From: Marinomonas rhizomae
GTDB taxonomy: Bacteria > Pseudomonadota > Gammaproteobacteria > Pseudomonadales > Marinomonadaceae
Assembly (NCBI RefSeq): GCF_003315485.1
Contig: NZ_QNSE01000006.1
Location: forward strand, 62,001 to 126,000
DNA length: 64,000 bases
Reading direction: 5' to 3'
The translations under genes and the position numbers were made by a program. Within the stretch, counting starts at the first letter, position 1; every line of letters starts with the position of its first letter. Under the pieces are notes generated by a model that saw only the letters and a list, made by a program, of their open reading frames with translations, searched no databases and was not told the origin of the DNA. Below are positions 9,804 through 18,057 of this stretch, piece after piece.

Positions 9804-11306
9804 TTAACAGGACAGCCTAGCTTTCTTAACAGCCAGCGCCCATTCTTTATAACGGTTCAGCCAGTAATCGTATTTATCTAGTCTAGGGGTAAATAAATGC
9901 CCCTGATTAGCCAGTTGAGCTAACTCATCTTTACCTTGCCACCAGCCAATAGCCAACCCAGCCAGATAACCAGCGCCCACCGCTGAAACCTCAGCCACTT
10001 CGCCACGACGAATAGTGACGCCTAACAAATCAGCTTGTGCCTGCATCAACCAATCATTCAGTGTAGGTCCACCATCAACACACAAATATTCAATTTTCTC
10101 TGGCAACTCTTCAGCGATAAGATGAAAAACATCTGCTACTTGAAAAAGCACCGATTCAAACGCCGAACGAGCAATATCAGCTCTCTCGGTAGCGCTTTTT
10201 AATCCACAAAAGATACCAGTAGCATCCAGATCCCAATACGGCGCTCCAAGTCCAGATAATGCAGGCACAAAGTAAACTGAATGACCAGAATCCGCTTGCG
10301 CAGCGAGTTGACACATAGTGTTCATATTTTCAACACCGAGCACGCGACGTACCCAGTCGATTGCAGATCCGGTATGAGTAATATTGCCTTCTAATCCATA
10401 GAATGTGGTCGAATCGTCCCAAGCTATGGTGGTACTGATTTCATTTCGGATAGTCGGCAACTTAGACATGGCCGCCATTACTGAGCTGCCGGTTCCATAT
10501 GTTGCTTTTACAACGCCAGATTTATAACCTCCATGGCCATATAAAGCAGCATGAGAGTCGCCAATTTGAGAGGCAACAGGAACACCTTGCGGAAGCACAC
10601 CAAACTCTCTAGTCAGACCAACGATATGAGAGGAAGGCACAACAGGAGGTAAAGCCGCCGCTGCAATGCCTAAACGTTCTAAAATAGTCTCGTCCCAAAC
10701 TTGCTTACCAATATGATAAAGCTGTGTACGAGCGGCATTAGATGCATCCGTCACAAATACATTATTGGTCATATTCCACACCATCCAAGCGTTAATAGTA
10801 CCGATACAGATGTCTCCTCTTTCAGCACGAGCATGACCGTCGGGAATCTGCTGCAATGCCAAAGACACTTTTGTCGCTGGAAACATAGGGTCAAGAGTCA
10901 ACCCAGTCGCTGCTTGAACATAACGGCTAAATGCTTCGTCTTGACGCAAAGTTTCACACAGAGACTCCGAACGCCGACACTGCCAACTCATCACTTGAGT
11001 CAACGGTTTTCCGGTACTTCGCTCCCACAACACAACAGACTCGCGCTGATTACTGATCGCCACCGCCGCGATCTCAATATCTTCAGCAATAGTTCCCTCA
11101 GACTGCGCCAAAGAGTCCACAGCAAGGGCAATAGACACTTTCATCTTCTCAATAATTTCAAGCGGGTCTTGTTCAACCAACCCAGCCGATGGAAAGCTTA
11201 TTGATAAAGGCACTGAACCTTTGCCAATGACCTTGCCTTGTTTATCCAAAAGTAACGACTTAACATTTGTCGTCCCTTCGTCTATGGCTAGAATCACACT
11301 ATGCAT
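9804..11306 (-). CDS. FGGY-family carbohydrate kinase
   Basis: A 500-residue sugar kinase. The ATG at 11306 is chosen, although an open frame runs further upstream, because the family begins with the phosphate-1 motif seen here (ILAIDEGTTNVKSLLLD). The longer version would also overlap the transketolase gene. Other FGGY features are AISNQRESVVLWERSTGKPL, the core QIGDSHAALYGHG, YGTGSSVMA, FVPALSGLGAPYWD near 330, and the adenosine loop LCVDGGPTLNDWLMQAQADLLG. It is glycerol-kinase-like in overall pattern. In the cytoplasm it would phosphorylate the imported sugar or its ketose form before transketolase cleavage. The D-apulose kinases found beside split transketolases are one possible comparison; the substrate is unproven. 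It starts 14 bases after the transketolase C-subunit stop. Confidence 0.88.
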   Translation of the reverse strand: MHSVILAIDEGTTNVKSLLLDKQGKVIGKGSVPLSISFPSAGLVEQDPLEIIEKMKVSIALAVDSLAQSEGTIAEDIEIAAVAISNQRESVVLWERSTGKPLTQVMSWQCRRSESLCETLRQDEAFSRYVQAATGLTLDPMFPATKVSLALQQIPDGHARAERGDICIGTINAWMVWNMTNNVFVTDASNAARTQLYHIGKQVWDETILERLGIAAAALPPVVPSSHIVGLTREFGVLPQGVPVASQIGDSHAALYGHGGYKSGVVKATYGTGSSVMAAMSKLPTIRNEISTTIAWDDSTTFYGLEGNITHTGSAIDWVRRVLGVENMNTMCQLAAQADSGHSVYFVPALSGLGAPYWDLDATGIFCGLKSATERADIARSAFESVLFQVADVFHLIAEELPEKIEYLCVDGGPTLNDWLMQAQADLLGVTIRRGEVAEVSAVGAGYLAGLAIGWWQGKDELAQLANQGHLFTPRLDKYDYWLNRYKEWALAVKKARLSC

Positions 11307-11319
11307 TCGATGTCTCGCT

Positions 11320-12270
11320 TTATGCCGATGTTTGATTAACAAGTTGCTGGCAGACATTGACAATACCTGCGCTATCAATAGAAAGCATTTTTCGAGTGTA
11401 TGGACGATTTCCGGCCGCAGCATAACAGCCATCTTGTACACCAAGACGTACTAATTTAGCAGTCATCCCCTGCTCGGCCATGACTTCTGCTACAACACTT
11501 CCCAGGCCACCATTAATGTTGTGCTCTTCTACACTAACAACATGCTTCGTACCATCAAGCATATTGGCCAAAGCGCAGCGATTCAGCGGACGAATAGAAG
11601 ACACATTTACGACAGCAGCTTCAATACCCTGAGATTTCAGTATATCTGCTGCATCAACCGCTTCATGCACGACAGAACCCATGGCGCAAATCACCACTCG
11701 CTTTCCATTTCGTAATAAAGAAGGCTCGCCCGCGACAAAGTTATAATCTACTGAATGCAGTTGTGGTAAAGCCTTACCATCCATACGAATATATACCGGA
11801 CCTTGTTCGGCAATGGCGTATTCAATGATCTGCTTGCACTCAATAGGACAGCTAGGTGCGAAAATTTTAATATTACCAAAACCTCGCATGACACTAATAT
11901 CGTCAATGGAGTGATGTGTGCTGGCCAATGGGCCGTAGCTTGCACCAGAATTTAAACCAAACAACTTAACATTGGTGTTGTTATAACAAACATCGACCTT
12001 CACTTGTTCGTTAGAGCGCGAAATTAAAAAAGGCGCGGCGTTACAGGTCACGGCGACCTTACCAGCCAGTGCCAAACCTGCTGCAGTGCCTACCATTACT
12101 TGCTCAGCAATACCGACGTTTACCAATCGGTCTGGAAAAGCTTCGATAAAAGGTTTGATTTTGGCAGTGGAAGTCGAATCCGCTACCACGGGAACAAGAT
12201 CAACGCCGTTATTTACGGCCTCGATAAAGCATTGCACCATGATATTGGCAAAATGTTCACTGTTAGACAT
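11320..12270 (-). CDS. Transketolase-like protein, C-terminal subunit
   Basis: A 316-residue protein covering the pyrimidine-binding and C-terminal domains of transketolase. Its ADSTSTAKIKPFIEAFPDRLVNVGIAEQ contains the Glu of GIAEQ that activates thiamine diphosphate. Further on are SGASYGPLASTHHSIDDI, YIRMDGKALP and SVEEHNINGGLGSVVAE. Together with the adjacent N-subunit it forms a split, heteromeric transketolase that moves a two-carbon ketol unit between sugar phosphates. The two genes overlap by eight bases, indicating coupled translation. Similar split transketolases act in apulose-4-phosphate and sulfofructose breakdown as well as in unspecific settings, so the substrate is open. Confidence 0.9.
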   Translation of the reverse strand: MSNSEHFANIMVQCFIEAVNNGVDLVPVVADSTSTAKIKPFIEAFPDRLVNVGIAEQVMVGTAAGLALAGKVAVTCNAAPFLISRSNEQVKVDVCYNNTNVKLFGLNSGASYGPLASTHHSIDDISVMRGFGNIKIFAPSCPIECKQIIEYAIAEQGPVYIRMDGKALPQLHSVDYNFVAGEPSLLRNGKRVVICAMGSVVHEAVDAADILKSQGIEAAVVNVSSIRPLNRCALANMLDGTKHVVSVEEHNINGGLGSVVAEVMAEQGMTAKLVRLGVQDGCYAAAGNRPYTRKMLSIDSAGIVNVCQQLVNQTSA

Positions 12271-13093
12271 CAGCTAACTCCTTTAATGCAAGTTCAACTT
12301 CTTCACCTTTTGGCACTCTATGATGCCACTCAGGACGACCAGCAATAAACGATACACCAGCACCTTTAGTCGTATTGGCTATCACCACATTTGGTTGGCC
12401 TTCTGCTCTTAGCCCTTCTAATGTTTCCACTATTGACGCGACGTTATTACCATCACATTGCGTCACACTAAAGCCAAATGCTTGCCATTTTTTATCCAAT
12501 GGATCGGTTTTCATAATAGATACGGTTGGCCCAGCAAGTTGCAGCTTATTCTTATCATTAATCACAATAAGGTTATCGAGTTTATAATGGGCTGCTACTA
12601 GCGCTGCTTCCCAATTACTACCTTCTGCTAGTTCACCATCACCAGTTAAAACATAAACTTTTCTTGAACTGCCATCCCGCTTTGCCGCCAAAGCCAAACC
12701 AACAGCGACTGGCAAACCATGACCTAAAGCACCTGTATTTAATTCCACACCTGGGGTTTTCTGACGTACCGGATGCCCAGGTAAATGAGAGTCATTATGT
12801 TGATAGGTTGGTAACCACTCTTCTGGGAAATAACCCGCCTCAGCAAGACAGCAGTAGTAGCCGCCCGCCGCATGACCTTTAGATTGAATGTAAATATCTC
12901 GAGTATCATCAGATACACGATCTGGTGCGCAATTTAGCAACCGAAAATACAAAGATGTCACAATTTCGACTTGTGAAAGATCAGCACCCGTATGACCCCC
13001 TGCAGGACTATCCGCATTAAGTCTTATTATTTTTCGTCTAATCGATCGAGCCTTCTTTTCAAGCCCATCAACATCAAGCTGGAAAGGATTCAT
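12263..13093 (-). CDS. Transketolase-like protein, N-terminal subunit
   Basis: A 276-residue protein covering the thiamine-diphosphate-binding domain of transketolase and the first gene of the operon. The family motifs appear in order: GGHTGADLSQVEIVTSLYF, SKGHAAGGYYCCLAEAGYFP, LPGHPVRQKTPGVELNTGALGHGLPVAVG and the diphosphate/Mg motif GDGELAEGSNWEAA...INDKNKLQLAG. Near the end, NTTKGAGVSF is followed by the conserved WHH (EWHHRVP). All usual cofactor ligands seem present, so the enzyme should be active once paired with the C-subunit. A ribosome-binding site (GGAGGG) precedes the ATG. Confidence 0.91.
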   Translation of the reverse strand: MNPFQLDVDGLEKKARSIRRKIIRLNADSPAGGHTGADLSQVEIVTSLYFRLLNCAPDRVSDDTRDIYIQSKGHAAGGYYCCLAEAGYFPEEWLPTYQHNDSHLPGHPVRQKTPGVELNTGALGHGLPVAVGLALAAKRDGSSRKVYVLTGDGELAEGSNWEAALVAAHYKLDNLIVINDKNKLQLAGPTVSIMKTDPLDKKWQAFGFSVTQCDGNNVASIVETLEGLRAEGQPNVVIANTTKGAGVSFIAGRPEWHHRVPKGEEVELALKELADV

Positions 13094-13286
13094 ACACCCT
13101 CCTAATTGAAATACACGTTTGAATTTATTTTCTTGATTGAATAATTATTCTGTTAGAGCAAAAAAATCCGCTTCACTCTGATGTTTCTAGTTTTCTTTAA
13201 TAATAAAAAGAAGGTAGAATTAAAGTGGATATTTATGCAAACAAGAATCTTTATTCTGCATTCTTATTTGAACATTGTCAACACAA
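13094..13286 (-). promoter_or_regulatory. Presumed promoter region of the sugar operon
   Basis: AT-rich leader upstream of the transketolase N-subunit gene. As the only long non-coding stretch before the operon it should carry the promoter and regulator site. I found no convincing palindrome or confident -35/-10 pair, so this rests on position. Confidence 0.4.
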
Positions 13287-13328
13287 CAAAAAAGGGTCTA
13301 ATGATTTCCCATTAGACCCTCAAGTTTT
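13287..13328 (-). terminator. Bidirectional terminator of the type I secretion operon
   Basis: Perfect 11-bp stem AGGGTCTAATG/CATTAGACCCT with a 6-base loop, flanked by a run of A on the left and TTTTTT on the right. On the minus strand it follows the HlyD gene stop by about 26 bases, so it ends the adhesin/secretion operon and insulates the sugar-operon promoter beyond it. Confidence 0.92.
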
Positions 13329-13353
13329 TTAACCCGTAGCGTTTTATAAATCG

Positions 13354-14580
13354 CTATTTCTCACCAAAGGCTTGGCTCAAGGTTTTACGCAATGGTTTCA
13401 ATAAATAGTCCATAACGGTTCGTTTATCCGTTTTAATCGATACCTGAGCCGTCATACCTGGCAACATTTCCACGCTTCGGCCTATCGTAGTCGTAATAGG
13501 CAATTGCAATGGGATCACATGCACACGGTAATAAATCTCCTCACCTTGAGATGACTCTTCTTTAAGAGTATCTGCACTAACATAAATAACTTTCGCTTCT
13601 ACGCCGCCATAAATGGTGTAATCAAAAGGGTCTAGCCGAATATTTGCGGCCATGCCATTTTTTACCCTAGCGATATCTTCTGGCCGAATTTTTGCTTCGA
13701 CGATTAAGTCATCATCAATCGGGATAATCTGCATAATTTCCTCGCCTGCACGCAAAACCCCGCCAACCGTGGTGACACTGACGTTTTTTACTATTCCTGG
13801 GACTTTCGCAATAAAAACACTGTCTTGAAGCTCTTGTTGTTTTCTCGCTAGAATTTGTTCACTTTGCCCTAAGTCATCTTCAACTTTTGCAAGCTCAGCA
13901 CTGGCCTCTTCTAAAAATTGGTTCTTACGGTTAATAAGTTTCGCCTCTGCGGCATTAAGCGCTTCTCTTGCTTTGAGCATTTCACTGCTGCTAACGTCAC
14001 CAGATGCTTGAAGATACTTCACAATATCTTGTTCTTCTTGTGCAAGTGACACAGATACTTGCAAGGTGCGAAGCTCTTCTTTGATTCCAGTTTTACGTTG
14101 TTCAAAAAGTGCTTTCTCCACTTGCGCTATGTCTTCATAACGATTCAGCATCTCCTGAGAGAAATTGAGTTTTGCTTCACCAAGAATTTCCGCACGCAAC
14201 CGAATAGCCTTGGCTTTTAATGCAAAAACACGGGATTCAATTTCCCCAACCGAAGCACTTAGACGAGTCTGATCAAGCTGACCGAGAATTTGCCCTGCTT
14301 GAACGCGATCCCCTTCACGGACATTTAGCTCGGAGATCACGCCGCCATCAACGGATTGAATCAGTTGCACTCGACTACTGGCGATCACTTCACCTTGCGC
14401 TTGTGCTACTTCATCAATATAGAAATGCTTAGCCCAAACCACAAATGCCACCAGTGCAAAGAAAATTGGCCAAGCAATCAATGAGCGTTTTTTTTGATGA
14501 TAGCCAAACACCGAACCCTCATTTTGGCTACTCTCTATGCGAGAAGGGGCAGTATTGGCAGATATTGCATTAGATGGCAT
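13354..14580 (-). CDS. Type I secretion membrane-fusion (HlyD/LapC-like) adaptor
   Basis: A 408-residue periplasmic adaptor. One inner-membrane helix lies near residues 33-52 (LIAWPIFFALVAFVVWAK). The biotinyl-lipoyl halves follow, with LIQSVDGGVISELNVREGDRV and the later FIAKVPGIVKNVSVTTVGGVLRAGEEIMQIIP. Between them is a long alpha-helical hairpin rich in Glu, Ala and Leu (about residues 110-260). The C-terminal beta domain contains RLDPFDYTIYGGVEAKV and EMLPGMTAQVSIKTDKRTVMDYLLKPL. It bridges the inner-membrane ABC exporter and the TolC-like channel. Its start overlaps the end of the ABC gene by 11 bases. Confidence 0.93.
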   Translation of the reverse strand: MPSNAISANTAPSRIESSQNEGSVFGYHQKKRSLIAWPIFFALVAFVVWAKHFYIDEVAQAQGEVIASSRVQLIQSVDGGVISELNVREGDRVQAGQILGQLDQTRLSASVGEIESRVFALKAKAIRLRAEILGEAKLNFSQEMLNRYEDIAQVEKALFEQRKTGIKEELRTLQVSVSLAQEEQDIVKYLQASGDVSSSEMLKAREALNAAEAKLINRKNQFLEEASAELAKVEDDLGQSEQILARKQQELQDSVFIAKVPGIVKNVSVTTVGGVLRAGEEIMQIIPIDDDLIVEAKIRPEDIARVKNGMAANIRLDPFDYTIYGGVEAKVIYVSADTLKEESSQGEEIYYRVHVIPLQLPITTTIGRSVEMLPGMTAQVSIKTDKRTVMDYLLKPLRKTLSQAFGEK

Positions 14581-16747
14581 TGAAACCTCGCTTAACTCGA
14601 GATTGTGTTCCTTTAGGCGTCACTTGTTTGGAGTGATTCATCATAGCTGGAATAATAGCGGCTGGGGCACCGTCCCGAATGACTTTACCTTGCTGCATGA
14701 CTAAAACTCGATTTGCGACATGCGCTGCAAGCATAGGTCGATGAGTCGACACGATAAGAATATCATCAGGTTTAATGTGTTTTTCTAGAACGTCCCACAC
14801 TCGTTTTTCACTTTCCGCATCCAAAGAGGCGGTCGGTTCGTCCAACAGCCAAACGGTTGGCTTAGCCGTAATAGTACGAGACAAGGCAACCAATTGACGC
14901 TGTCCACCAGACAGACCTTCACCACCTTCAGCAATCTCTAACTCCATACCTTTTGGGCTACTCTGAGCAATTGCATCAACACCTAATTCAGTCGCAACTT
15001 GCATCATCTCTGTATCACTCACAGTGCCGGATAACGTCAAATTGCTTTTTAAAGTACCTTTGAACAAATGCACATTTTGAGGTAAATAACTAACATGTGA
15101 AGTCACAAACTGCGGGTCTATTTCCCACAAATCCAACGCACCCAATTTAATACGCCCCTCTGATGGTCGATATAAGCCTGCTAACACTTTAAGTAACGTA
15201 GACTTTCCGCAACCAATTGGGCCAACCAGCAACACTCGATCACCAGCATTAAAGGTAAGTTGTTCTATGTCCAAATGTTTCACTGGCGAATCGCCATAAA
15301 CAAATCGAACTTGCTCAGCAGACACAGAGCCGATGGTTTGTTCACCCACTAAAAGGTGCTGAGAAGGCTTTCGCTCTAAATCTAGCGCAAGCAACTGGTC
15401 CACCATGGTTAAAGATTGCGAAACAGATTGCCATTGCACTAGATACTGCACGCCTTGCGCTACAGGGTTAATAACACGACCACCTAAAATACTGCAGGCA
15501 ATCATGCCACCCATTGTCAAATTACCTGCTTCGATTTGAAACACACCGACGACTACCGCAGACACATAAGCAATCGTTGATAAACTTCCTGTCGTTGCGG
15601 TACTGACTTGACTGATGGTTTTCTGATGAACTTGATAACCAGCAAGGGACTGCGTTATTTGTTCCCACTCGTTAGAAAAACGCCAACCCGCGTTGTTGGC
15701 TCGAATGGTTTCTGATCCTCGAATCACGTCGATTAACAAACCCTGCCGCTCATTAGAACGCAGTATTTGTTTTTTAATTAAAGTTCTTAGGCGAATCTGA
15801 GTGACCACGCCCAAGAGTATTGCTAAGGGGAATAGCAATGCGTATACCCAACTTACAACACCGCCAATCACTGCAATAAAGGCGATGAACATAAGGGCAA
15901 AAGGTAAATCTATCAGGCCAAATACAATACCTGACGTGAAAAATTGTCGGACGGATTCCAGTCCATTTACTTGGGCATTGAGAGTGCCAAGACTATTCGG
16001 TTGCTTATCTAAACGCAGATGAAGGAGGTGATGAAACACTTGTTTAGACAAGCGCATGTCCACATCTGCCGCTAAGCTATCCAATACTTTCGCGCGAATA
16101 CCTTTCAGCATCCAGTCAAGCAGCACAATACCCAGCATACCAACAACCAAAGTAGTTAAGGTTGAATAAGCTAGCGTCGGAACCACACGGTCATAAACCT
16201 GCAAAGCAAATAGCGATGTCGCAATAGCAAGTAAATTAATAACGACAGTTGCGACCAAAACATTACCGAGCCACATTTTATCTTGAAATAAGGCACTCAA
16301 AATCAATTTTCGGGCAGTAGGAATATCTTGCTCTTCGTTCTCTTCTAAACGGTTAGATTTCGCACGCTGTAACCACAACACCGAAGATTCCACCAGCACA
16401 TCACTAGAAAGGGTTTGCGTGGGCAACCCCTCTCCTTGCTCAAGCAATACACTGTCCGCTTGCTCACCATTTTTAGCCAACCACCACTGGCCATCATAGG
16501 ACACTAATGCCGGCAGTTGTCGACGATCAAAGCGACGCCACGCGACCATACCACCCTTGACGCCTTTGATATTTAAGCCATGCAAAATGGCTTGAATCTG
16601 ATCCAATAACGCCAAGGACACAATGTCTTGACGCTGCAATGCGATATCAATATCGGCAGGTGATACACTAATTCCCAACGCCTTAAATAGACTGTGTAAG
16701 GCGGTGCCTGGTAACGTACAATTTTGTTTAGTAGGTTGATCACTCAC
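14570..16747 (-). CDS. Type I secretion ABC exporter (LapB/HlyB-like)
   Basis: A 725-residue inner-membrane exporter. Residues 1-130 form a C39-like domain without the protease Cys/His pair (LPALVSYDGQWWLAKNG where the His would be). Such domains dock the unfolded substrate rather than cleave it. Residues about 165-430 are the transmembrane domain. The ATPase domain shows Walker A GPIGCGKSTLLKVL, signature LSGGQRQLVALSRT, Walker B VWLLDEPTASLD and H-loop STHRP. It would export the giant adhesin encoded at the head of the operon. No leader-peptide processing is expected. Confidence 0.93.
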   Translation of the reverse strand: MSDQPTKQNCTLPGTALHSLFKALGISVSPADIDIALQRQDIVSLALLDQIQAILHGLNIKGVKGGMVAWRRFDRRQLPALVSYDGQWWLAKNGEQADSVLLEQGEGLPTQTLSSDVLVESSVLWLQRAKSNRLEENEEQDIPTARKLILSALFQDKMWLGNVLVATVVINLLAIATSLFALQVYDRVVPTLAYSTLTTLVVGMLGIVLLDWMLKGIRAKVLDSLAADVDMRLSKQVFHHLLHLRLDKQPNSLGTLNAQVNGLESVRQFFTSGIVFGLIDLPFALMFIAFIAVIGGVVSWVYALLFPLAILLGVVTQIRLRTLIKKQILRSNERQGLLIDVIRGSETIRANNAGWRFSNEWEQITQSLAGYQVHQKTISQVSTATTGSLSTIAYVSAVVVGVFQIEAGNLTMGGMIACSILGGRVINPVAQGVQYLVQWQSVSQSLTMVDQLLALDLERKPSQHLLVGEQTIGSVSAEQVRFVYGDSPVKHLDIEQLTFNAGDRVLLVGPIGCGKSTLLKVLAGLYRPSEGRIKLGALDLWEIDPQFVTSHVSYLPQNVHLFKGTLKSNLTLSGTVSDTEMMQVATELGVDAIAQSSPKGMELEIAEGGEGLSGGQRQLVALSRTITAKPTVWLLDEPTASLDAESEKRVWDVLEKHIKPDDILIVSTHRPMLAAHVANRVLVMQQGKVIRDGAPAAIIPAMMNHSKQVTPKGTQSRVKRGFNAI

Positions 16748-16770
16748 CTAAAACCCCTTTTGATACAGCA

Positions 16771-18057
16771 TTATTGATTTACTAAATTGGAGAACGGCAG
16801 GCTATCTAGACCACCAGTTAATGCGACTAAGCTTAGTAAATTAATTAATAAATTGTTTTTTGCTTTAGCCTGAGATAGCTTCTGCTCTGTTATTTCTCTC
16901 TGTACATTCAAAACATCAAGCCACTCTTTACGCCCGCTTTGATACTGCCTTACGTAAGAAGCCAAAGTAGCATTCAAGGTATCAATGGAAGATTGGTGTA
17001 TTTCAATCAATGACTGTTGAGTTTTTCGGTTCAATAACAAAGTATTAAGACGGTTTCTTAAATCAAACTGAGTCACTTCCACATCTCGCTGGGCGGCATG
17101 AAGCTGCGATGCAGAAGACTCCTCTTGATACATATTAATGAACCCCATCCCTTCCAAAGAGCCTTCCATAACCAAGGTAAGACGAGATTCATCTGGATAA
17201 GTCGCGCTGTCACTGTATTCATGAGAAAACTTCACATACAAAGTCGGCATAAAGTTTGATCGCTTGCGATGTACATCTTTTAACGCCAGATCCACCAGCT
17301 GTTCTTTATATTGTACTTCAGCACTTTGTTTTAAAATGCTCTCTCTCATAGAGTCATCATCAGACAAATACTGAAATACATCACTCGATATAGGATGGAC
17401 TGATTCAATCGGTAACTGTGTTAAGGTTTGCAAAACCATTAAGGCGTCTCTTAAATCACCTTGAGTTTGAATCTCTTGAGCTTGCGCTTGGATTAACCGA
17501 GATGCGGCTAACTGGGTATCCGTTTCTGATGCTAATCTCCCTATTTTTCGGCGCTCTACCTGTTCAACAAACTCTTGATACTTAAGTATATTCTCTTTAA
17601 TAATGTGCAGCTGATCTTGCACACCAATCACTTTGGCGTAAGCAATCGCAGTATCTTCCAACAGTTGGCGAGTTAACCTTAGTTTATCAATAGATTCTGC
17701 AGCTACATCAATATTGGCATAGTCAATACTGGCATCAATTCGTCCAAATGCCCATAAAGGTTGCTTCAAGATAAAAGCCCCTTCTTGGTTATTATCTCTG
17801 TCTTCTCCATAAGAGACATTCAAACTTGGATAACGCTCTGCTTCAGCACTTTTAAGTAAAAACTCTTTCGATTCGATCTGCGCCTGCTTGCCAAGCAGTG
17901 CCGGATGACGCCCCAGCATGGCATTAAGTGCGGTTGGGAAATTCGTACCGCTATTACTTTCGCTAACAGCAATACAAGAAACGGTTAGTAAGACCAGCCC
18001 AACGAACACATATTTGCACCGTAATTGCTCTAAAATAGACAAAATACAAGGTATCAT
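16771..18057 (-). CDS. TolC-family outer-membrane efflux/secretion channel
   Basis: A 428-residue TolC-like protein with an N-terminal hydrophobic signal (YVFVGLVLLTVSCIAVSES). Two repeats of the OEP fold are visible: ALNAMLGRHPALLGKQAQIESKEF at the start of the first, and long heptad-rich helices later (for example RQYQSGRKEWLDVLNVQREI before LSQAKAKNNLLINLLSLVALTGGL). It provides the outer-membrane exit of the type I system. Its ATG overlaps the end of the TPR-sulfotransferase gene by four bases (ATGA), so the sulfotransferase is translationally coupled to the secretion machinery. Confidence 0.91.
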   Translation of the reverse strand: MIPCILSILEQLRCKYVFVGLVLLTVSCIAVSESNSGTNFPTALNAMLGRHPALLGKQAQIESKEFLLKSAEAERYPSLNVSYGEDRDNNQEGAFILKQPLWAFGRIDASIDYANIDVAAESIDKLRLTRQLLEDTAIAYAKVIGVQDQLHIIKENILKYQEFVEQVERRKIGRLASETDTQLAASRLIQAQAQEIQTQGDLRDALMVLQTLTQLPIESVHPISSDVFQYLSDDDSMRESILKQSAEVQYKEQLVDLALKDVHRKRSNFMPTLYVKFSHEYSDSATYPDESRLTLVMEGSLEGMGFINMYQEESSASQLHAAQRDVEVTQFDLRNRLNTLLLNRKTQQSLIEIHQSSIDTLNATLASYVRQYQSGRKEWLDVLNVQREITEQKLSQAKAKNNLLINLLSLVALTGGLDSLPFSNLVNQ